Positions 43,458-53,291 of a stretch of 64,000 nt of DNA are shown here, in pieces. A program made the translations under genes and the position numbers. The stretch's first letter is position 1; every line of letters starts with the position of its first letter. The notes under the pieces are model-generated. The model did no database searches. It had not been told where the DNA came from and was given only the letters and a program-made list of their open reading frames with translations. The DNA lies in contig NZ_KZ454936.1 in NCBI RefSeq assembly GCF_002797315.1, positions 306,414-370,413 on the forward strand, written 5' to 3'. The DNA is from Bacillus sp. FJAT-44742 (GTDB taxonomy: Bacteria; Bacillota; Bacilli; Bacillales; Marinococcaceae).

Positions 43458-44543
43458 GTGAGTTATTACCGTGAGGGCGTTGATGTGAATGCATTTCAAG
43501 ACAACCTGCTTACCTGGTATAGGGAAAATCAAAGAGAGCTGCCTTGGCGGATAAACCAGGACCCTTACCGGGTTTGGGTTTCAGAGGTCATGCTACAGCA
43601 AACAAGAGTAGAAACGGTCATTCCCTACTATGAGCGCTTTATGGAATGGTTTCCTACACCGGAGGATTTTGCAAAGGCAGAAGAAGAAAAAGTGATGAAA
43701 GCATGGGAAGGTCTTGGGTATTATTCTCGTGTAAGAAATTTACATACTGCAGTAAAAGAAGTAGTAGAAAGATATGGCGGAAAGGTGCCAGATAACAAAA
43801 AAGATTTTTCTTCATTAAAAGGAGTAGGACCCTATACAGCTGGTGCAGTACTCAGCATAGCTTATGAACAGCCGGAGCCAGCTGTTGATGGAAACGTAAT
43901 GAGAGTCCTTTCTCGAGTGCTGCTTGTGACAGATGACATTTCTAAAGGAAAGACACGAAAGCAGTTTGAGGAAGTGATACCTACTTTAATGGGAGGCACT
44001 CCCCCTTCGGAATTTAATCAAGCTTTGATGGAATTAGGAGCCCTTGTCTGTACGCCCAAATCCCCGGGGTGTTTGTTGTGTCCGGTCCAAAGTCAATGTG
44101 AGGCGAGAAAACAGGGAGTGCAGCAGGAACTTCCGGTTAAAGGTAAAAAGAAGGCTCCCGCTTTAAAAGAAATGGCAGCTATTATTATTAAAGATTCAAA
44201 GGGGAAATTTCTCATAAACCAACGGGGCAGCAAAGGTCTGCTGGCCAGGTTATGGGAGTTTCCAAATACAGAAGCTGAAGCGACTTCCAGCCAGAAGGTT
44301 GATTTAGAAACTTTCTTAAAGGAAGAATATGGCGTGGAAGCTGCAGCAGGAGATTCTGTTCAAAACGTACAGCATGTCTTTTCCCACCTCGTCTGGGATA
44401 TTACAGTATACGAAGGCACATTAAAAAATGCAGATGAAATAAAGGGTAACTGCAAGTGGGTTAGTATGGAGGAAGCAAGAAACCTGGCTTTTCCTGTATC
44501 ACATCAAAAAATACTAAAAACAATAGAGGAGGAAGAGGCATGA
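43458..44543 (+). CDS. mutY: A/G-specific adenine glycosylase
   Basis: A 361-residue MutY removing adenine mispaired with 8-oxoguanine. Catalytic Glu 43 (SEVMLQQTR), the helix-hairpin-helix [14 protein letters not shown], Asp 144 (AVDGNV) and the Fe-S Cys at 198, 205, 208 and 214 (CX6CX2CX5C) are all present, followed by a C-terminal NUDIX-like 8-oxoG-recognition domain from about 230. GTG 43458 is the start, 7 nt after AAAGGAGG. The following SDR gene overlaps it by 4 bp. Confidence 0.95.
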   Translation: MSYYREGVDVNAFQDNLLTWYRENQRELPWRINQDPYRVWVSEVMLQQTRVETVIPYYERFMEWFPTPEDFAKAEEEKVMKAWEGLGYYSRVRNLHTAVKEVVERYGGKVPDNKKDFSSLKGVGPYTAGAVLSIAYEQPEPAVDGNVMRVLSRVLLVTDDISKGKTRKQFEEVIPTLMGGTPPSEFNQALMELGALVCTPKSPGCLLCPVQSQCEARKQGVQQELPVKGKKKAPALKEMAAIIIKDSKGKFLINQRGSKGLLARLWEFPNTEAEATSSQKVDLETFLKEEYGVEAAAGDSVQNVQHVFSHLVWDITVYEGTLKNADEIKGNCKWVSMEEARNLAFPVSHQKILKTIEEEEA

Positions 44544-45298
44544 ACCTTGAGCTTGAAAATAATAAAGTGTTAATAACAGGCGGCTCCAAAGGGATTGGAA
44601 AAGGGATTGCCAAAGCTTTTCTTGAAGAAGGTGCAGAAGTAGGGATTGTTGGAAGAGGCATAGAGGCGTTAGAACAGGCCAAAAGAGAGCTGGGGAATGT
44701 GTTTATTTACCAGGGTGATGTGTCAAAGGCAGAAGACAGAAGAAGAATATTCCAGGAATTTATTAGTGACCATAAACGAATAGACGTATTAGTTAATAAT
44801 GCAGGAGGCTCCCAAGGTTCAACCACTGCTGAAACTGAAATGGCCGAATTTGAGCAGGCAATGCAGCTGAACCATTTTTCAGCGGTCCATTTATCCAAGC
44901 TTGCCCATGCAGAAATGAAAAAAAATTACTCAGGCAGTATTATTAATATTTCTTCCATCTTTGGCCGGGAAAGTGGGGGTAAGGTTACATATAACAATGC
45001 TAAGGCGGCCATGATCTCTTTTACAAAATCCTTTGCCAACGAGGCCATTAAAGATGGTATACGTGTAAACAGTGTAGCCCCGGGGTCCATTTTACATCCT
45101 ACAGGAAACTGGCAAAAAAGACTTGAAGAAAACCCGGATAAAATCAACAAGTTTATAAAGGATGAAATTCCAGGAGGTCGCTTTGGAAATGTGGAGGAAG
45201 TAGCTAATGTGGTTGTCTTTTTAGCCAGTGACAAAGCATCATGGGTGGTAGGAGCCAGTTTAAATGTAGATGGCGGACAATCGAGAATGAATATGTAG
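44540..45298 (+). CDS. SDR family oxidoreductase
   Basis: A 252-residue classical short-chain dehydrogenase: [11 protein letters not shown] (cofactor loop), NNAGG, catalytic Ser in NISSIFG, and YNNAK (YxxxK). The C-terminal [12 protein letters not shown] is typical of FabG-like enzymes. Substrate unknown. It starts inside the mutY stop (ATGA) behind GAGGAGGAAG, so it is translationally coupled to mutY; this gene is not part of the usual B. subtilis mutY-yfhS order. Confidence 0.88.
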   Translation: MNLELENNKVLITGGSKGIGKGIAKAFLEEGAEVGIVGRGIEALEQAKRELGNVFIYQGDVSKAEDRRRIFQEFISDHKRIDVLVNNAGGSQGSTTAETEMAEFEQAMQLNHFSAVHLSKLAHAEMKKNYSGSIINISSIFGRESGGKVTYNNAKAAMISFTKSFANEAIKDGIRVNSVAPGSILHPTGNWQKRLEENPDKINKFIKDEIPGGRFGNVEEVANVVVFLASDKASWVVGASLNVDGGQSRMNM

Positions 45299-45369
45299 TA
45301 TATGTAAGTGAAAACATTTAAGTACGTCTTTTATTAAAACTTTGAAAACGACATTGGAGGATTTTTATT

Positions 45370-46983
45370 ATGTTATCATTTGACCCTCATTTTTACCCTT
45401 ACCAATCCCAAAGGATGACAACATACGCGAAAAAAGGAGTAGTTGCAACCTCTCAGCCTCTGGCTGCACAAGCTGGCCTTGAGATGTTGAAAAAAGGGGG
45501 GAATGCAGTTGATGCAGCGATTGCAACGGCTGCGTGTCTGACTGTGGTAGAGCCTACTTCAAATGGCATTGGCGGTGACGCTTTTGCCCTTGTATGGATA
45601 AAGGATAAGCTCCATGGCTTAAACGCTAGCGGTCCTTCACCGGCTTCTATTTCTATTGAAAAGGTAAAGGAGCAAGGCCATGAGGAGATCCCAAAGTTTG
45701 GTTTTATTCCTGTTACCGTTCCCGGCGTTCCGGCAGCATGGGCGGAATTATCTGAAAGGTTTGGAAAGCTTCCTTTTAAAGAATTAATGGAACCAGCAAT
45801 CAAGTATGCAGAAGAGGGCTACCCTCTTTCTCCAGTGCTTGCTTACTTTTGGGAACGAGGGGCGTCTGTCTATCAAAGTTCATTAAAGGGTGAGGAATTT
45901 ACCGCATGGTTTGACACGTTTACCCCTGGAGGCCGTGTGCCAAAGGCAGGCGATGTATGGAAGTCACAGAACCATGCAGATACTCTCAGAAGAATTGCTG
46001 AAACGAAATCAAAGGATTTTTATGAAGGAGAACTGGCAGATAAAATGGATGCCTTCTCCAAAAAGTATGGAGGCTTTCTTCGAAAAGAGGATTTACAAGA
46101 CTTTACACCAGAGTGGGTAGATCCTATAAGTGTCAACTATAAAGGCTACGACATATGGGAAATACCACCCAATGGACAAGGATTGATTGCTCTTGAAGCC
46201 CTGAATATCGCCAAGAATTTACCTTCCGTTCATCGGGAGGAAGAAAAAGGGCTTCATAACCAGATTGAAGCAATGAAGCTCGCTTTTTCAGACGGGCTTC
46301 AGTATATTACAGAAGAGAGTGAGATGAAAGCATCTGCTAAGGACTTATTAAGTGAGAAATACGCAAAGGAAAGAAGTCAATTGATAGGAGAGAAAGCTCT
46401 TACGCCGGCAGCAGGGGAGCCTCCAAAAGGAGGAACCGTTTATTTGGCTGCCGCCGATGAAGAGGGAAATATGGTGTCTTTCATTCAAAGTAATTATATG
46501 GGATTTGGCTCTGGACTGGTTGTTCCTGAAACAGGAATTGCTCTTCAAAACAGAGGTCATAACTTCTCAATGGATCCAGCTCATGATAATTCACTTGCAG
46601 GAGGAAAAAGAACGTTCCATACCATTATTCCAGGGTTCATGACCAAGGATGGACAAGCAGTGGGACCATTTGGTGTGATGGGAGCATTTATGCAGCCTCA
46701 AGGTCATTTGCAGGTAGTCTTAAACACAATAGATCTCGGCTTAAATCCACAGGCGGCTCTGGATGCTCCTAGGTGGCAGTGGATGTCCGGGAAAAAAATA
46801 GTGTTAGAACACTCTTTTCCTAACCATTTGGTTCAGGCGCTTGCAAGAAGAGGTCATGAGGTGCAAGTCGCTTCTCATCCTGGTGTATTTGGAAGAGGAC
46901 AGATTATATGGAGAAACCAGGAAACAGGAGTATACGCAGCGGGAACCGAAGCAAGAACTGACGGCTCTGTTGCCGCCTGGTAA
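45370..46983 (+). CDS. Gamma-glutamyltransferase family protein (YwrD-like, no signal peptide)
   Basis: A 537-residue Ntn-hydrolase of the gamma-glutamyltransferase family. The N-terminal ATSQPLAAQAGLEMLKKGGN and VVEPTSNGIGGD are conserved, and the processing Thr that starts the small subunit is expected in KGGTVYLAAADEEGN. The C-terminal FGVMGAFMQPQGHLQ matches too. No signal peptide is present, unlike secreted Ggt, so it resembles cytoplasmic YwrD-type proteins; activity on glutathione or glutamyl peptides is not certain. TTGGAGG precedes the ATG. Confidence 0.87.
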   Translation: MLSFDPHFYPYQSQRMTTYAKKGVVATSQPLAAQAGLEMLKKGGNAVDAAIATAACLTVVEPTSNGIGGDAFALVWIKDKLHGLNASGPSPASISIEKVKEQGHEEIPKFGFIPVTVPGVPAAWAELSERFGKLPFKELMEPAIKYAEEGYPLSPVLAYFWERGASVYQSSLKGEEFTAWFDTFTPGGRVPKAGDVWKSQNHADTLRRIAETKSKDFYEGELADKMDAFSKKYGGFLRKEDLQDFTPEWVDPISVNYKGYDIWEIPPNGQGLIALEALNIAKNLPSVHREEEKGLHNQIEAMKLAFSDGLQYITEESEMKASAKDLLSEKYAKERSQLIGEKALTPAAGEPPKGGTVYLAAADEEGNMVSFIQSNYMGFGSGLVVPETGIALQNRGHNFSMDPAHDNSLAGGKRTFHTIIPGFMTKDGQAVGPFGVMGAFMQPQGHLQVVLNTIDLGLNPQAALDAPRWQWMSGKKIVLEHSFPNHLVQALARRGHEVQVASHPGVFGRGQIIWRNQETGVYAAGTEARTDGSVAAW

Positions 46984-46990
46984 AAATACA

Positions 46991-47026
46991 AAAAATAACA
47001 GCCCATCATTCTGGGCTGTTATTTTT
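46991..47026. terminator. Bidirectional terminator between convergent genes
   Basis: AAAATAACAGCCCA/TGGGCTGTTATTTT with a 6-nt or 7-nt loop. The minus-strand stop codon at 47019 lies within the stem. Confidence 0.85.
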
Positions 47027-47399
47027 GTTGAAATTGAGTCTTGGTTCCATGGCGCATGTTTCGTTTAGGCTCATCGTTTACAAGGTGGATTTCCTCAATC
47101 TGCTGCCTCGTAATTGGTGATCCGTATTGATAAATCACTTCAAATACTTTATCCAGGTCATGTTGAAATTCCTTCCGGTCACTTTCAGGTATCTTTTCGT
47201 TTAAGCTGCGGTTAGGCATTAAATTCTTCGTGTCAAAATCATGAGACTGGGTTTCTGACAACAGCTTTTGCAAATCTTGTAATTCATCAGGCGTACATTC
47301 CACTTCATATTGTATTAAATCCGAGTCCTCAATCTTAACAGGGCTGATATCATCCATACTGATAGGGTTTAGGTTTACATAATACTTTTGCTTTTCCAC
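47019..47399 (-). CDS. Hypothetical protein, downstream member of a tandem paralog pair
   Basis: A 126-residue acidic protein. I start it at GTG 47399: this gives MEKQKYYVNLNPISMDD, which aligns with MEKETYYVALDQAMLGL of the next gene, and GGAG lies 9 nt upstream; the longer frame to 47666 runs through the terminator and 3' end of that gene. The shared pattern IQYEV.(V/C)TPDE..(D/E)L..LL, then KEFQ...K.(Y/F)..IY.YG shows the two are paralogs. It has an extra C-terminal basic tail (PKRNMRHGTKTQFQQK). Family not recognised. Confidence 0.65.
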   Translation of the reverse strand: MEKQKYYVNLNPISMDDISPVKIEDSDLIQYEVECTPDELQDLQKLLSETQSHDFDTKNLMPNRSLNEKIPESDRKEFQHDLDKVFEVIYQYGSPITRQQIEEIHLVNDEPKRNMRHGTKTQFQQK

Positions 47400-47465
47400 A
47401 TTTCTCAACTCCATACTGTAATACGTCCTAGCCATAGCTTGTGTATGAAGAGAAGAGTGTATACA

Positions 47466-47506
47466 AAAAAAGTAAAGAGCAATTTTATGCTCTTTACTTT
47501 TTAATA
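47466..47506 (-). terminator. Terminator between the tandem paralogs
   Basis: AAAAAGTAAAGAGCA/TGCTCTTTACTTTTT with a 6-nt loop, A tract on one side and T tract on the other. It contains the stop codon of the 107-residue ORF. Confidence 0.85.
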
Positions 47507-47817
47507 ATATCTTCTCGAAGTTCTCCGATAACTTGTTTGGTTTCCTCGGTACCATAATCGTAAATCTTTTGATAAAGCTTGGCGTCTCTTTCTTGAAATT
47601 CCTTTTTCTCATTGTCTGCTTTTGTTTCATGAAAGGGCTGACCGATTTGGTGAGGCTCGACATCATGGTCTTTTAACGTAGAAAGAAGGTCTTCAAGTTC
47701 TTTTCTTTCATCAGGAGTCACCCTTACCTCATATTGAATTGTATTTTCATCGGTTCTAATGTTGTAAAGGCCGAGCATGGCCTGATCAAGTGCAACGTAA
47801 TAAGTTTCTTTTTCCAT
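47494..47817 (-). CDS. Hypothetical protein, upstream member of a tandem paralog pair
   Basis: A 107-residue acidic protein, MEKETYYVALDQAMLGLYN..., with AAAGGAGAGG ahead of the ATG. It aligns over its length with the 126-residue neighbour. It predicts as a beta-rich N-terminus followed by helices. A sequence like a sigma-B promoter (47857-47882) lies upstream. No known domain could be named. Confidence 0.65.
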   Translation of the reverse strand: MEKETYYVALDQAMLGLYNIRTDENTIQYEVRVTPDERKELEDLLSTLKDHDVEPHQIGQPFHETKADNEKKEFQERDAKLYQKIYDYGTEETKQVIGELREDIIKK

Positions 47818-47856
47818 GAGATCCTCTCCTTTGACTGGCTTCTTTTATTGAGTGAT

Positions 47857-47882
47857 ATACCCTTAGGAGAAGATCTTCACAC
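47857..47882 (-). promoter_or_regulatory. Possible sigma-B-like promoter upstream of the tandem paralogs
   Basis: On the minus strand GTGTGA, a 14-nt spacer and a perfect GGGTAT; the -35 has two mismatches. It lies 40 nt before the ATG. Confidence 0.3.
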
Positions 47883-47902
47883 ATATAAAAAAGAAGAGGG
47901 AG

Positions 47903-48868
47903 TTAAAGAGTAAGAACAATGTTCCCCATGACTTTATTTCCTTCGAGCTCCAGATGGGCTTTGCTCGCTTCTGAAAGAGGAAAAGTCTTTCCTAAGTGTG
48001 GAACTAACGTTTCTTCTCTAAGCATTTTAGTGACTTCCTGTCCGGCTTTTTGTATGGACTCAACAGGCGTTGTAAAGAGAAGAATGCCAAGAAGAGATGC
48101 CTGTTTTTGATTTAGGAGACGCCAGGGAAGCTCAGGTGAATTGTTTTTGGGTGAACCGATCGTTACAATTCTGCCCCCAACTTTTATGATCTCTAAATCA
48201 TTTTCAATGTTTTCACTTAAGGAAACATCCAGAATCACATCGACACCCTGATTACCTGTTATTTCTTTAATCTTTTCTGGAAAAGCTGAATCTTTATAAT
48301 TCACTACATGGTCTGCGCCGAGCTGCCTCACGAATTGTTCCTTTTCTTCATTTCCGGCTGTAGCAATGACCTTTGCTTTTTTTAAGCGGGCCATTTGGAC
48401 AGCCGCGTGCCCTACGGCTCCGGAAGCTCCGTAAATCAGCACGGTTTCTCCCTCTTTAAGCCCGGCACGGTGAAACAAGGACAGATGTGCTGTTAACACC
48501 GGGATACCTAGTGATGCCCCTTCTTCAAAACTGATGTTATCAGGAAGTGGGAAAATGTGGTCCTCACTGGCAACAGCATATTCTGCAGCCGTCCCAGATA
48601 CATTTGTACCCCACACACGGTCTCCTTTCTTAAAAGAAGAAACCCCTTCTCCTGTTTCCTCAATGGTTCCGGCCAGATCAAAATGAGGAATGTGAGGAAA
48701 CTGTGGGACTTCGCGAATGCCTGCTCTAAAATAGGTGTCCACAGGATTTACGCCACTTGCTTCTACTTTAATCAGTATTTCGTTATCTTCCTTTATTTCA
48801 GGGCGGTTCAGATCTTCCAGCTTTAATACTTCAGGTCCTCCGTATTCTCTAAAAGCTGCTGCTTTCAT
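47903..48868 (-). CDS. Zinc-type alcohol dehydrogenase / NADP-dependent quinone reductase family
   Basis: A 321-residue medium-chain reductase of the quinone oxidoreductase branch: EASGVNPVDTYFRAG, GEGVSSFKKGDRVWG, and the nucleotide segment YGASGAVGHAAVQMARLKKAKVI cut as usual by GASGAVG. No zinc-binding Cys/His set is seen, as expected for the quinone reductase branch. The substrate is unknown. AAGGAGG precedes the ATG; about 40 bp separate it from the aminotransferase upstream, so they may form an operon. Confidence 0.87.
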   Translation of the reverse strand: MKAAAFREYGGPEVLKLEDLNRPEIKEDNEILIKVEASGVNPVDTYFRAGIREVPQFPHIPHFDLAGTIEETGEGVSSFKKGDRVWGTNVSGTAAEYAVASEDHIFPLPDNISFEEGASLGIPVLTAHLSLFHRAGLKEGETVLIYGASGAVGHAAVQMARLKKAKVIATAGNEEKEQFVRQLGADHVVNYKDSAFPEKIKEITGNQGVDVILDVSLSENIENDLEIIKVGGRIVTIGSPKNNSPELPWRLLNQKQASLLGILLFTTPVESIQKAGQEVTKMLREETLVPHLGKTFPLSEASKAHLELEGNKVMGNIVLTL

Positions 48869-48907
48869 GGTTATTCCTCCTTAGAATGTTTAGTGAAAAA
48901 GCGAATT

Positions 48908-50059
48908 TTATATAAGAGAAGTTAAGCGCAAGCCTGCCTCTCGTAAACGTTCATCTGATTGTACTAGAGCGATGCGGACATATCCTTCTCCTCCCATTCC
49001 AAAAGCATTTCCTGGCGTAACTACTACCCCCTGCTCAATAGCCTCTAATGAAAAGGACAAAGAGGTATAATGAGGTGGGATCATTGCCCAGATAAACATG
49101 CCGCCATCAGGCTTTCGTACATTCCAGCCATTTTCAGTGAGTGAGTCAAACAATACATCTCTTCTTGCCTGGTATGTTTCTTTGTGTGCTTGCAAAAAAG
49201 AGTAGTCACTTGTTAAAGCTTTTATAGCAGCGTTTTGGATCGGAAGGAACACTCCGTAATCTATGTGAGATTTCAATGAAGCCAATGGCTTAAGTAGTGA
49301 TGGATAGCCAATGAGGTAGCCAATTCTTGCTCCCGCCATGTTAAAGCTCTTAGAAAGAGAATTAAACTCCACTGCTATTTTCTTGGCATCAGGGATGTGA
49401 AAGATACTGATGGGTTCATTGTTGTCAAAGATAAGTTCAGAGTAAGCAAAGTCATGGACAATTAGTATGTTGTGCTTTAAGCCGAAGGAAATCATTTCTT
49501 TAAAATATTCTTTAGTAGCTAAGGCTGCTGTAGGGTTACCAGGGTAGTTAAAAATCATCATTTTAGCTCTTCGCAATATATCAAGAGGTATCAAGGATAA
49601 ATCAGGCATAAAATTATTATCTTCATTGACAGGCACAGTGTATAAGTCAGCACCGGCGAGTCGGGCACATGCTGAATAGATTGGATACCCAGGATCAGGA
49701 GCAATAATAATGTCACCAGGGTCTAAATAAGCCAGTGCCAAGTGAGCCAATCCATCCTGGGACCCCATTAACTGAAGCACTTCATCAGGGAGAATAGACA
49801 CGCCGAATCTCTCTTTGTAATAGTGGCAGACTGCTTCTTGGAAATCAGATGTTCCTTTTAAGGTATAGCCGTACTGGCCTTCCTCCCTGGCGTTTTCTGC
49901 AAGGCTGTCACGAATTTCCTGGGGAGGAGGAAGATCCGGGCTTCCTATACTTAAGTCAATAATGTCATGACCCTGGGTCGCTTTTTCAGCCTTCTTGGCT
50001 GCTAATTCACTAAATACACTGGCAGTAAGGTCATTCATCCTGGTTGCAGGCTGTATCAA
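48908..50059 (-). CDS. Class I/II aminotransferase (LL-DAP aminotransferase-like)
   Basis: A 383-residue fold-type I PLP enzyme. IDLSIGSPDLPPP, FNYPGNPTAA, the PLP Lys in SLSKSFNMAGARIG and the late Arg segment EGYVRIALVQ are conserved. It resembles proteins annotated as LL-diaminopimelate aminotransferase or PatA-like; bacilli use the acetylase route for diaminopimelate, so another amino acid is more likely. TTG 50059 is the start with AAAGGATG 8 nt ahead; the first ATG is at codon 8. Confidence 0.85.
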   Translation of the reverse strand: MIQPATRMNDLTASVFSELAAKKAEKATQGHDIIDLSIGSPDLPPPQEIRDSLAENAREEGQYGYTLKGTSDFQEAVCHYYKERFGVSILPDEVLQLMGSQDGLAHLALAYLDPGDIIIAPDPGYPIYSACARLAGADLYTVPVNEDNNFMPDLSLIPLDILRRAKMMIFNYPGNPTAALATKEYFKEMISFGLKHNILIVHDFAYSELIFDNNEPISIFHIPDAKKIAVEFNSLSKSFNMAGARIGYLIGYPSLLKPLASLKSHIDYGVFLPIQNAAIKALTSDYSFLQAHKETYQARRDVLFDSLTENGWNVRKPDGGMFIWAMIPPHYTSLSFSLEAIEQGVVVTPGNAFGMGGEGYVRIALVQSDERLREAGLRLTSLI

Positions 50060-50158
50060 GTAGGTTCATCCTTTCTCAGAAAATAATGGGTATGTATTAT
50101 AACAAAGGCAATCTTTCTTTTACCTTATCACTATCCATAAAGAGAGGTAAAGAAGAAA

Positions 50159-50187
50159 GCGGCCGTCCCAGTGGGGGACAGCCGCCA
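50159..50187 (-). terminator. Terminator-like hairpin after yfhS
   Basis: GCGGCCGTCCC pairs with GGGGACAGCCGC with one mismatch; GC-rich stem downstream of the yfhS stop on the minus strand, followed by TTTCTTCTTT. Confidence 0.7.
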
Positions 50188-50194
50188 TCCTAGT

Positions 50195-50419
50195 TTAATC
50201 ATAGTTAATTCGTGTTCCGTGCTCCCAGCTCGCTTCATTCCTTTTGATATCATCCCTGTTACCTATTTCCTCTAATATTTCGCGGTAAATAGTTGCGCCT
50301 TCCGGATTTAAGTAAGGCATGATTTGCTGGAAGCTGTGATGAAAGTGAAGAAGTTCTTTGTTACTCCACTTTGTTTTAGGAGTCATGGAAAGTTCAGTGA
50401 AATCTCTGCCTACATACAT
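50195..50419 (-). CDS. yfhS: YfhS-like protein
   Basis: A 74-residue protein, the same length as B. subtilis YfhS, starting MYVGRDFTELSMTPKTKW and containing HHSFQQIMPYLNPEG. Function unknown. It lies directly upstream of fabL in the divergent direction, the expected place. AAAGGTGAGGTG precedes the ATG. Confidence 0.75.
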   Translation of the reverse strand: MYVGRDFTELSMTPKTKWSNKELLHFHHSFQQIMPYLNPEGATIYREILEEIGNRDDIKRNEASWEHGTRINYD

Positions 50420-50449
50420 GCTCTCACCTCACCTTTAGTTTTTCTGTGA

Positions 50450-51256
<807 letters not shown>

Positions 51257-51279
51257 CAAAATTAGGCAGTGTAACTGTC

Positions 51280-51309
51280 GAATAACCTCTACCCTTCACG
51301 GGCATCTTA
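51280..51309 (+). promoter_or_regulatory. Sigma-G-type promoter of sspE
   Basis: GAATA, an 18-nt spacer and CATCTTA fit the forespore sigma-G consensus (GHATR-N17/18-CATNHTA), 23 nt before the sspE ATG. Confidence 0.7.
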
Positions 51310-51331
51310 AGCCATGTGGAGGTGAAATAAG

Positions 51332-51514
51332 ATGAAAAACCAACAACAAAACCAAGCGTCTAAAACTAACGCTCAGCAAGTAAGAAAACAAAATGCTCAA
51401 GCTGCCCAAAACCAAGGTTTTAAAACTGAATTTGCGAGTGAAACAAACGCTCAAGAAGTACGTCAGCAAAACCAGCAGTCTCAGCAGCGTAAGCAGCAAA
51501 ACCAACAGCAATAA
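51332..51514 (+). CDS. sspE: Gamma-type small acid-soluble spore protein
   Basis: A 60-residue, Gln/Asn/Lys-rich spore protein with the gamma-SASP repeats QASKTNAQQVRKQNAQ and FASETNAQEVRQQN. It is stored in the spore core as an amino-acid reserve and degraded by GPR on germination. The protease site region (TEFASET) is present twice in outline. GGAGGTG precedes the ATG, and a sigma-G-like promoter and a strong terminator frame it. Confidence 0.93.
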   Translation: MKNQQQNQASKTNAQQVRKQNAQAAQNQGFKTEFASETNAQEVRQQNQQSQQRKQQNQQQ

Positions 51515-51525
51515 CAGCCCTTCAC

Positions 51526-51559
51526 AGAGGAACCTCTCCAGTCAGAGGTTCCTCTTTTT
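51526..51559 (+). terminator. Terminator of sspE
   Basis: Perfect 12-bp arms AGAGGAACCTCT/AGAGGTTCCTCT, 6-nt loop, T tract. Confidence 0.9.
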
Positions 51560-51945
51560 CTATGAGCTCCCAATGATGATTTAGATTGTAGATAAACGTG
51601 GGAGACGCCATTCGTAATTGGCATGGCGTAAGGTAAGACACAGACTGAAAAAAGCACCGTGAATGCGACTGTAATGAAGCAAGAATGGGTGAAGAACTTG
51701 TACCTTTAAATGCAAATGACTCTTTTATGATTGTAAAGGGGAAGGTGTATTTCTCAGTTTAAAGACAGTCCTTATGAAGCATGCGTATGGTAAAGGTCAA
51801 CCGTCAGGATTTTTTCACCTATGTACATATTTCCATACCCTTGTGTATGTTTATCCGAAAGTCCATTCTCCTTCGTTTCAAAATAAACACACAAGTTGTA
51901 TAATGGAAGAGAGAAGATAAAAAGGAATAAGAAAGGTTGATCATT
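51560..51945 (+). other. Intergenic region after sspE
   Basis: About 385 bp where B. subtilis carries ygaB, of which no copy is seen. It contains a short open stretch ending at about 51760 (RMGEELVPLNANDSFMIVKG) that reads like a fragment of protein but has no convincing start, and a TATAAT at 51899-51904 that may serve the next gene. Confidence 0.45.
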
Positions 51946-52425
51946 ATGGACAACCTCTCAGGGAAGTTGCAGAAGCTTTTTAAGGGAAACAAGGAGAATA
52001 AAGTGGAGGAGGAATATCCAGTTCGGCCTGTGTCTGTAGAGGAAGTCCGCCGGGGAATACAGAACCTGGCAAACAGTCTTCCAATGGGAGTCAGTATCCG
52101 ATCCTTTATTAAACATGATCATTCTGTTGACTTTGAGTTGTTAAAGCCAGTATTAAAGGCTGTTCCAGACAGAAAGTTCTACATGTCCAAAGAAACATTT
52201 GAAGTATTTGAGGATGCTGAAACACCAAAGACAATGGATCAAGTACAACTGGCAGTGGACCAATATATTAAGGCAAATGGAGAGTTGCCTGTGGTTCAGG
52301 GAGATCCAACCCACAAAGTCTCCTACTTTCTCATTAAAGATTACCTGCGGGTGAAACCATCCTTTGATTTATACCTTGATGAAAAGGATCACCTGGTAAT
52401 GTTAGAGCCAAATGGTGAAAAGTAG
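51946..52425 (+). CDS. DUF3939-like protein
   Basis: A 159-residue soluble protein: a charged N-terminus, then [20 protein letters not shown], a middle part with [15 protein letters not shown], and C-terminal [16 protein letters not shown] and [22 protein letters not shown]. The pattern resembles proteins labelled DUF3939 in bacilli; the function is unknown. ATG 51946 is preferred, 9 nt after GAAAGG; the in-frame TTG 51937 is the alternative. It precedes ygaC by 13 bp, so they form an operon. Confidence 0.6.
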   Translation: MDNLSGKLQKLFKGNKENKVEEEYPVRPVSVEEVRRGIQNLANSLPMGVSIRSFIKHDHSVDFELLKPVLKAVPDRKFYMSKETFEVFEDAETPKTMDQVQLAVDQYIKANGELPVVQGDPTHKVSYFLIKDYLRVKPSFDLYLDEKDHLVMLEPNGEK

Positions 52426-52438
52426 GAAGGAGTCAGTT

Positions 52439-52966
52439 ATGGAATTTCCGCAGACAGGCAGCACGATTGAAGTGCAAAGTTATAAGCACAACGGAACACT
52501 TCATCGAGTTTGGGAAGAAACACTAGTTTTAAAAGGCACATCTAAAGAAATTATCGGTGGAAATGACCGTATTCTTGTTCAAGAAGCAGACGGAAGAAAA
52601 TGGAGAACGAGAGAACCCGCCATTTGCTATTTTCACGGTGATAAGTGGTTCAATGTTATTGGCATGGTAAGAGCAGACGGGATCTATTATTATTGTAACC
52701 TTGGCACTCCTTTTCTATGGGATGAAGAAGCATTGAAATATATTGACTACGACTTGGATATTAAGATCTTTCCTGATATGACCTATACACTGTTAGATGA
52801 GGATGAATATCTCCAGCACAAAAGGGAAATGGAATATCCCAGAAAAGTTGACCGGAAAATAAGGCACGGGGTCAAAGAACTGCAGAGCTGGATTCATCAA
52901 CGAAAAGGGCCTTTTGCCCCGCAATTCGTTGAACAGTGGTATGAGAGGTATTTATCATATCGATAA
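52439..52966 (+). CDS. ygaC: Nucleoside tri-/diphosphate phosphatase (DUF402, YgaC)
   Basis: A 175-residue DUF402 protein. [51 protein letters not shown] and [11 protein letters not shown] include the acidic residues that bind metal in this family, members of which hydrolyse nucleoside tri- and diphosphates. ATG 52439 follows AGGAAGGAG; the start at 52412 is in the previous gene. The order matches B. subtilis ygaC-ygaD. Confidence 0.87.
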   Translation: MEFPQTGSTIEVQSYKHNGTLHRVWEETLVLKGTSKEIIGGNDRILVQEADGRKWRTREPAICYFHGDKWFNVIGMVRADGIYYYCNLGTPFLWDEEALKYIDYDLDIKIFPDMTYTLLDEDEYLQHKREMEYPRKVDRKIRHGVKELQSWIHQRKGPFAPQFVEQWYERYLSYR

Positions 52967-53291
52967 TGACTTCGTGTTAGAAATTAAGGGAGAAACAACA
53001 TGTCCTGATGATGGTGGCTATGGAGTTTCCCAAGTTCAAAAAAAGTCAGTGAGAAGGACCTGGAGGGTGGTTACCTTATAGGTCCTTGTCTTTTTCTTTT
53101 TGGCTTCTGGTTTCTGTTAAAGGGTAATATTGTTTTATAAAAGTCTTTCGGTTGTATGATAAACGTGCGATTTTGGTAATCGCATGGAAGAAGATCTCGC
53201 AGGGTGGTACTCCTGACATTCATATAAAACATAAATAACGGCTTCTTGTTTGAACATAAACAAAATATGTATTGAAAAAGGGGGGAGAAAT
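52967..53291 (+). other. Intergenic region ahead of the ABC transporter gene
   Basis: About 325 bp without a gene. It has the terminator at 53053-53092 and two segments that resemble T-box core motifs (AGGGTGG at about 53065 and AGGGTGGTAC at about 53201), but no T-box leader architecture. Confidence 0.5.
53053..53092 (+). terminator. Rho-independent terminator after ygaC
   Basis: AAGGACCT/AGGTCCTT with an 18-nt loop, followed by a TCTTTTTC tail. Confidence 0.7.

Noticed and set aside
47400..47666. N-terminal extension of the 126-residue paralog to 215 residues
   Set aside because: The extension reads through the terminator and the 3' end of the neighbouring gene in another frame; the GTG at 47399 aligns with the paralog.
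51660..51760. Short ORF fragment (MGEELVPLNANDS...) after sspE
   Set aside because: It is 25 codons from its only Met, lacks a ribosome binding site and has no upstream start; noted only in the intergenic entry.
53195..53215. T-box-like core AGGGTGGTAC ahead of ygaD, and another AGGGTGG near 53065
   Set aside because: There is no specifier stem, no NCCNR terminator-antiterminator arrangement and no amino-acid gene downstream; an ABC transporter of this type is not a usual T-box target.
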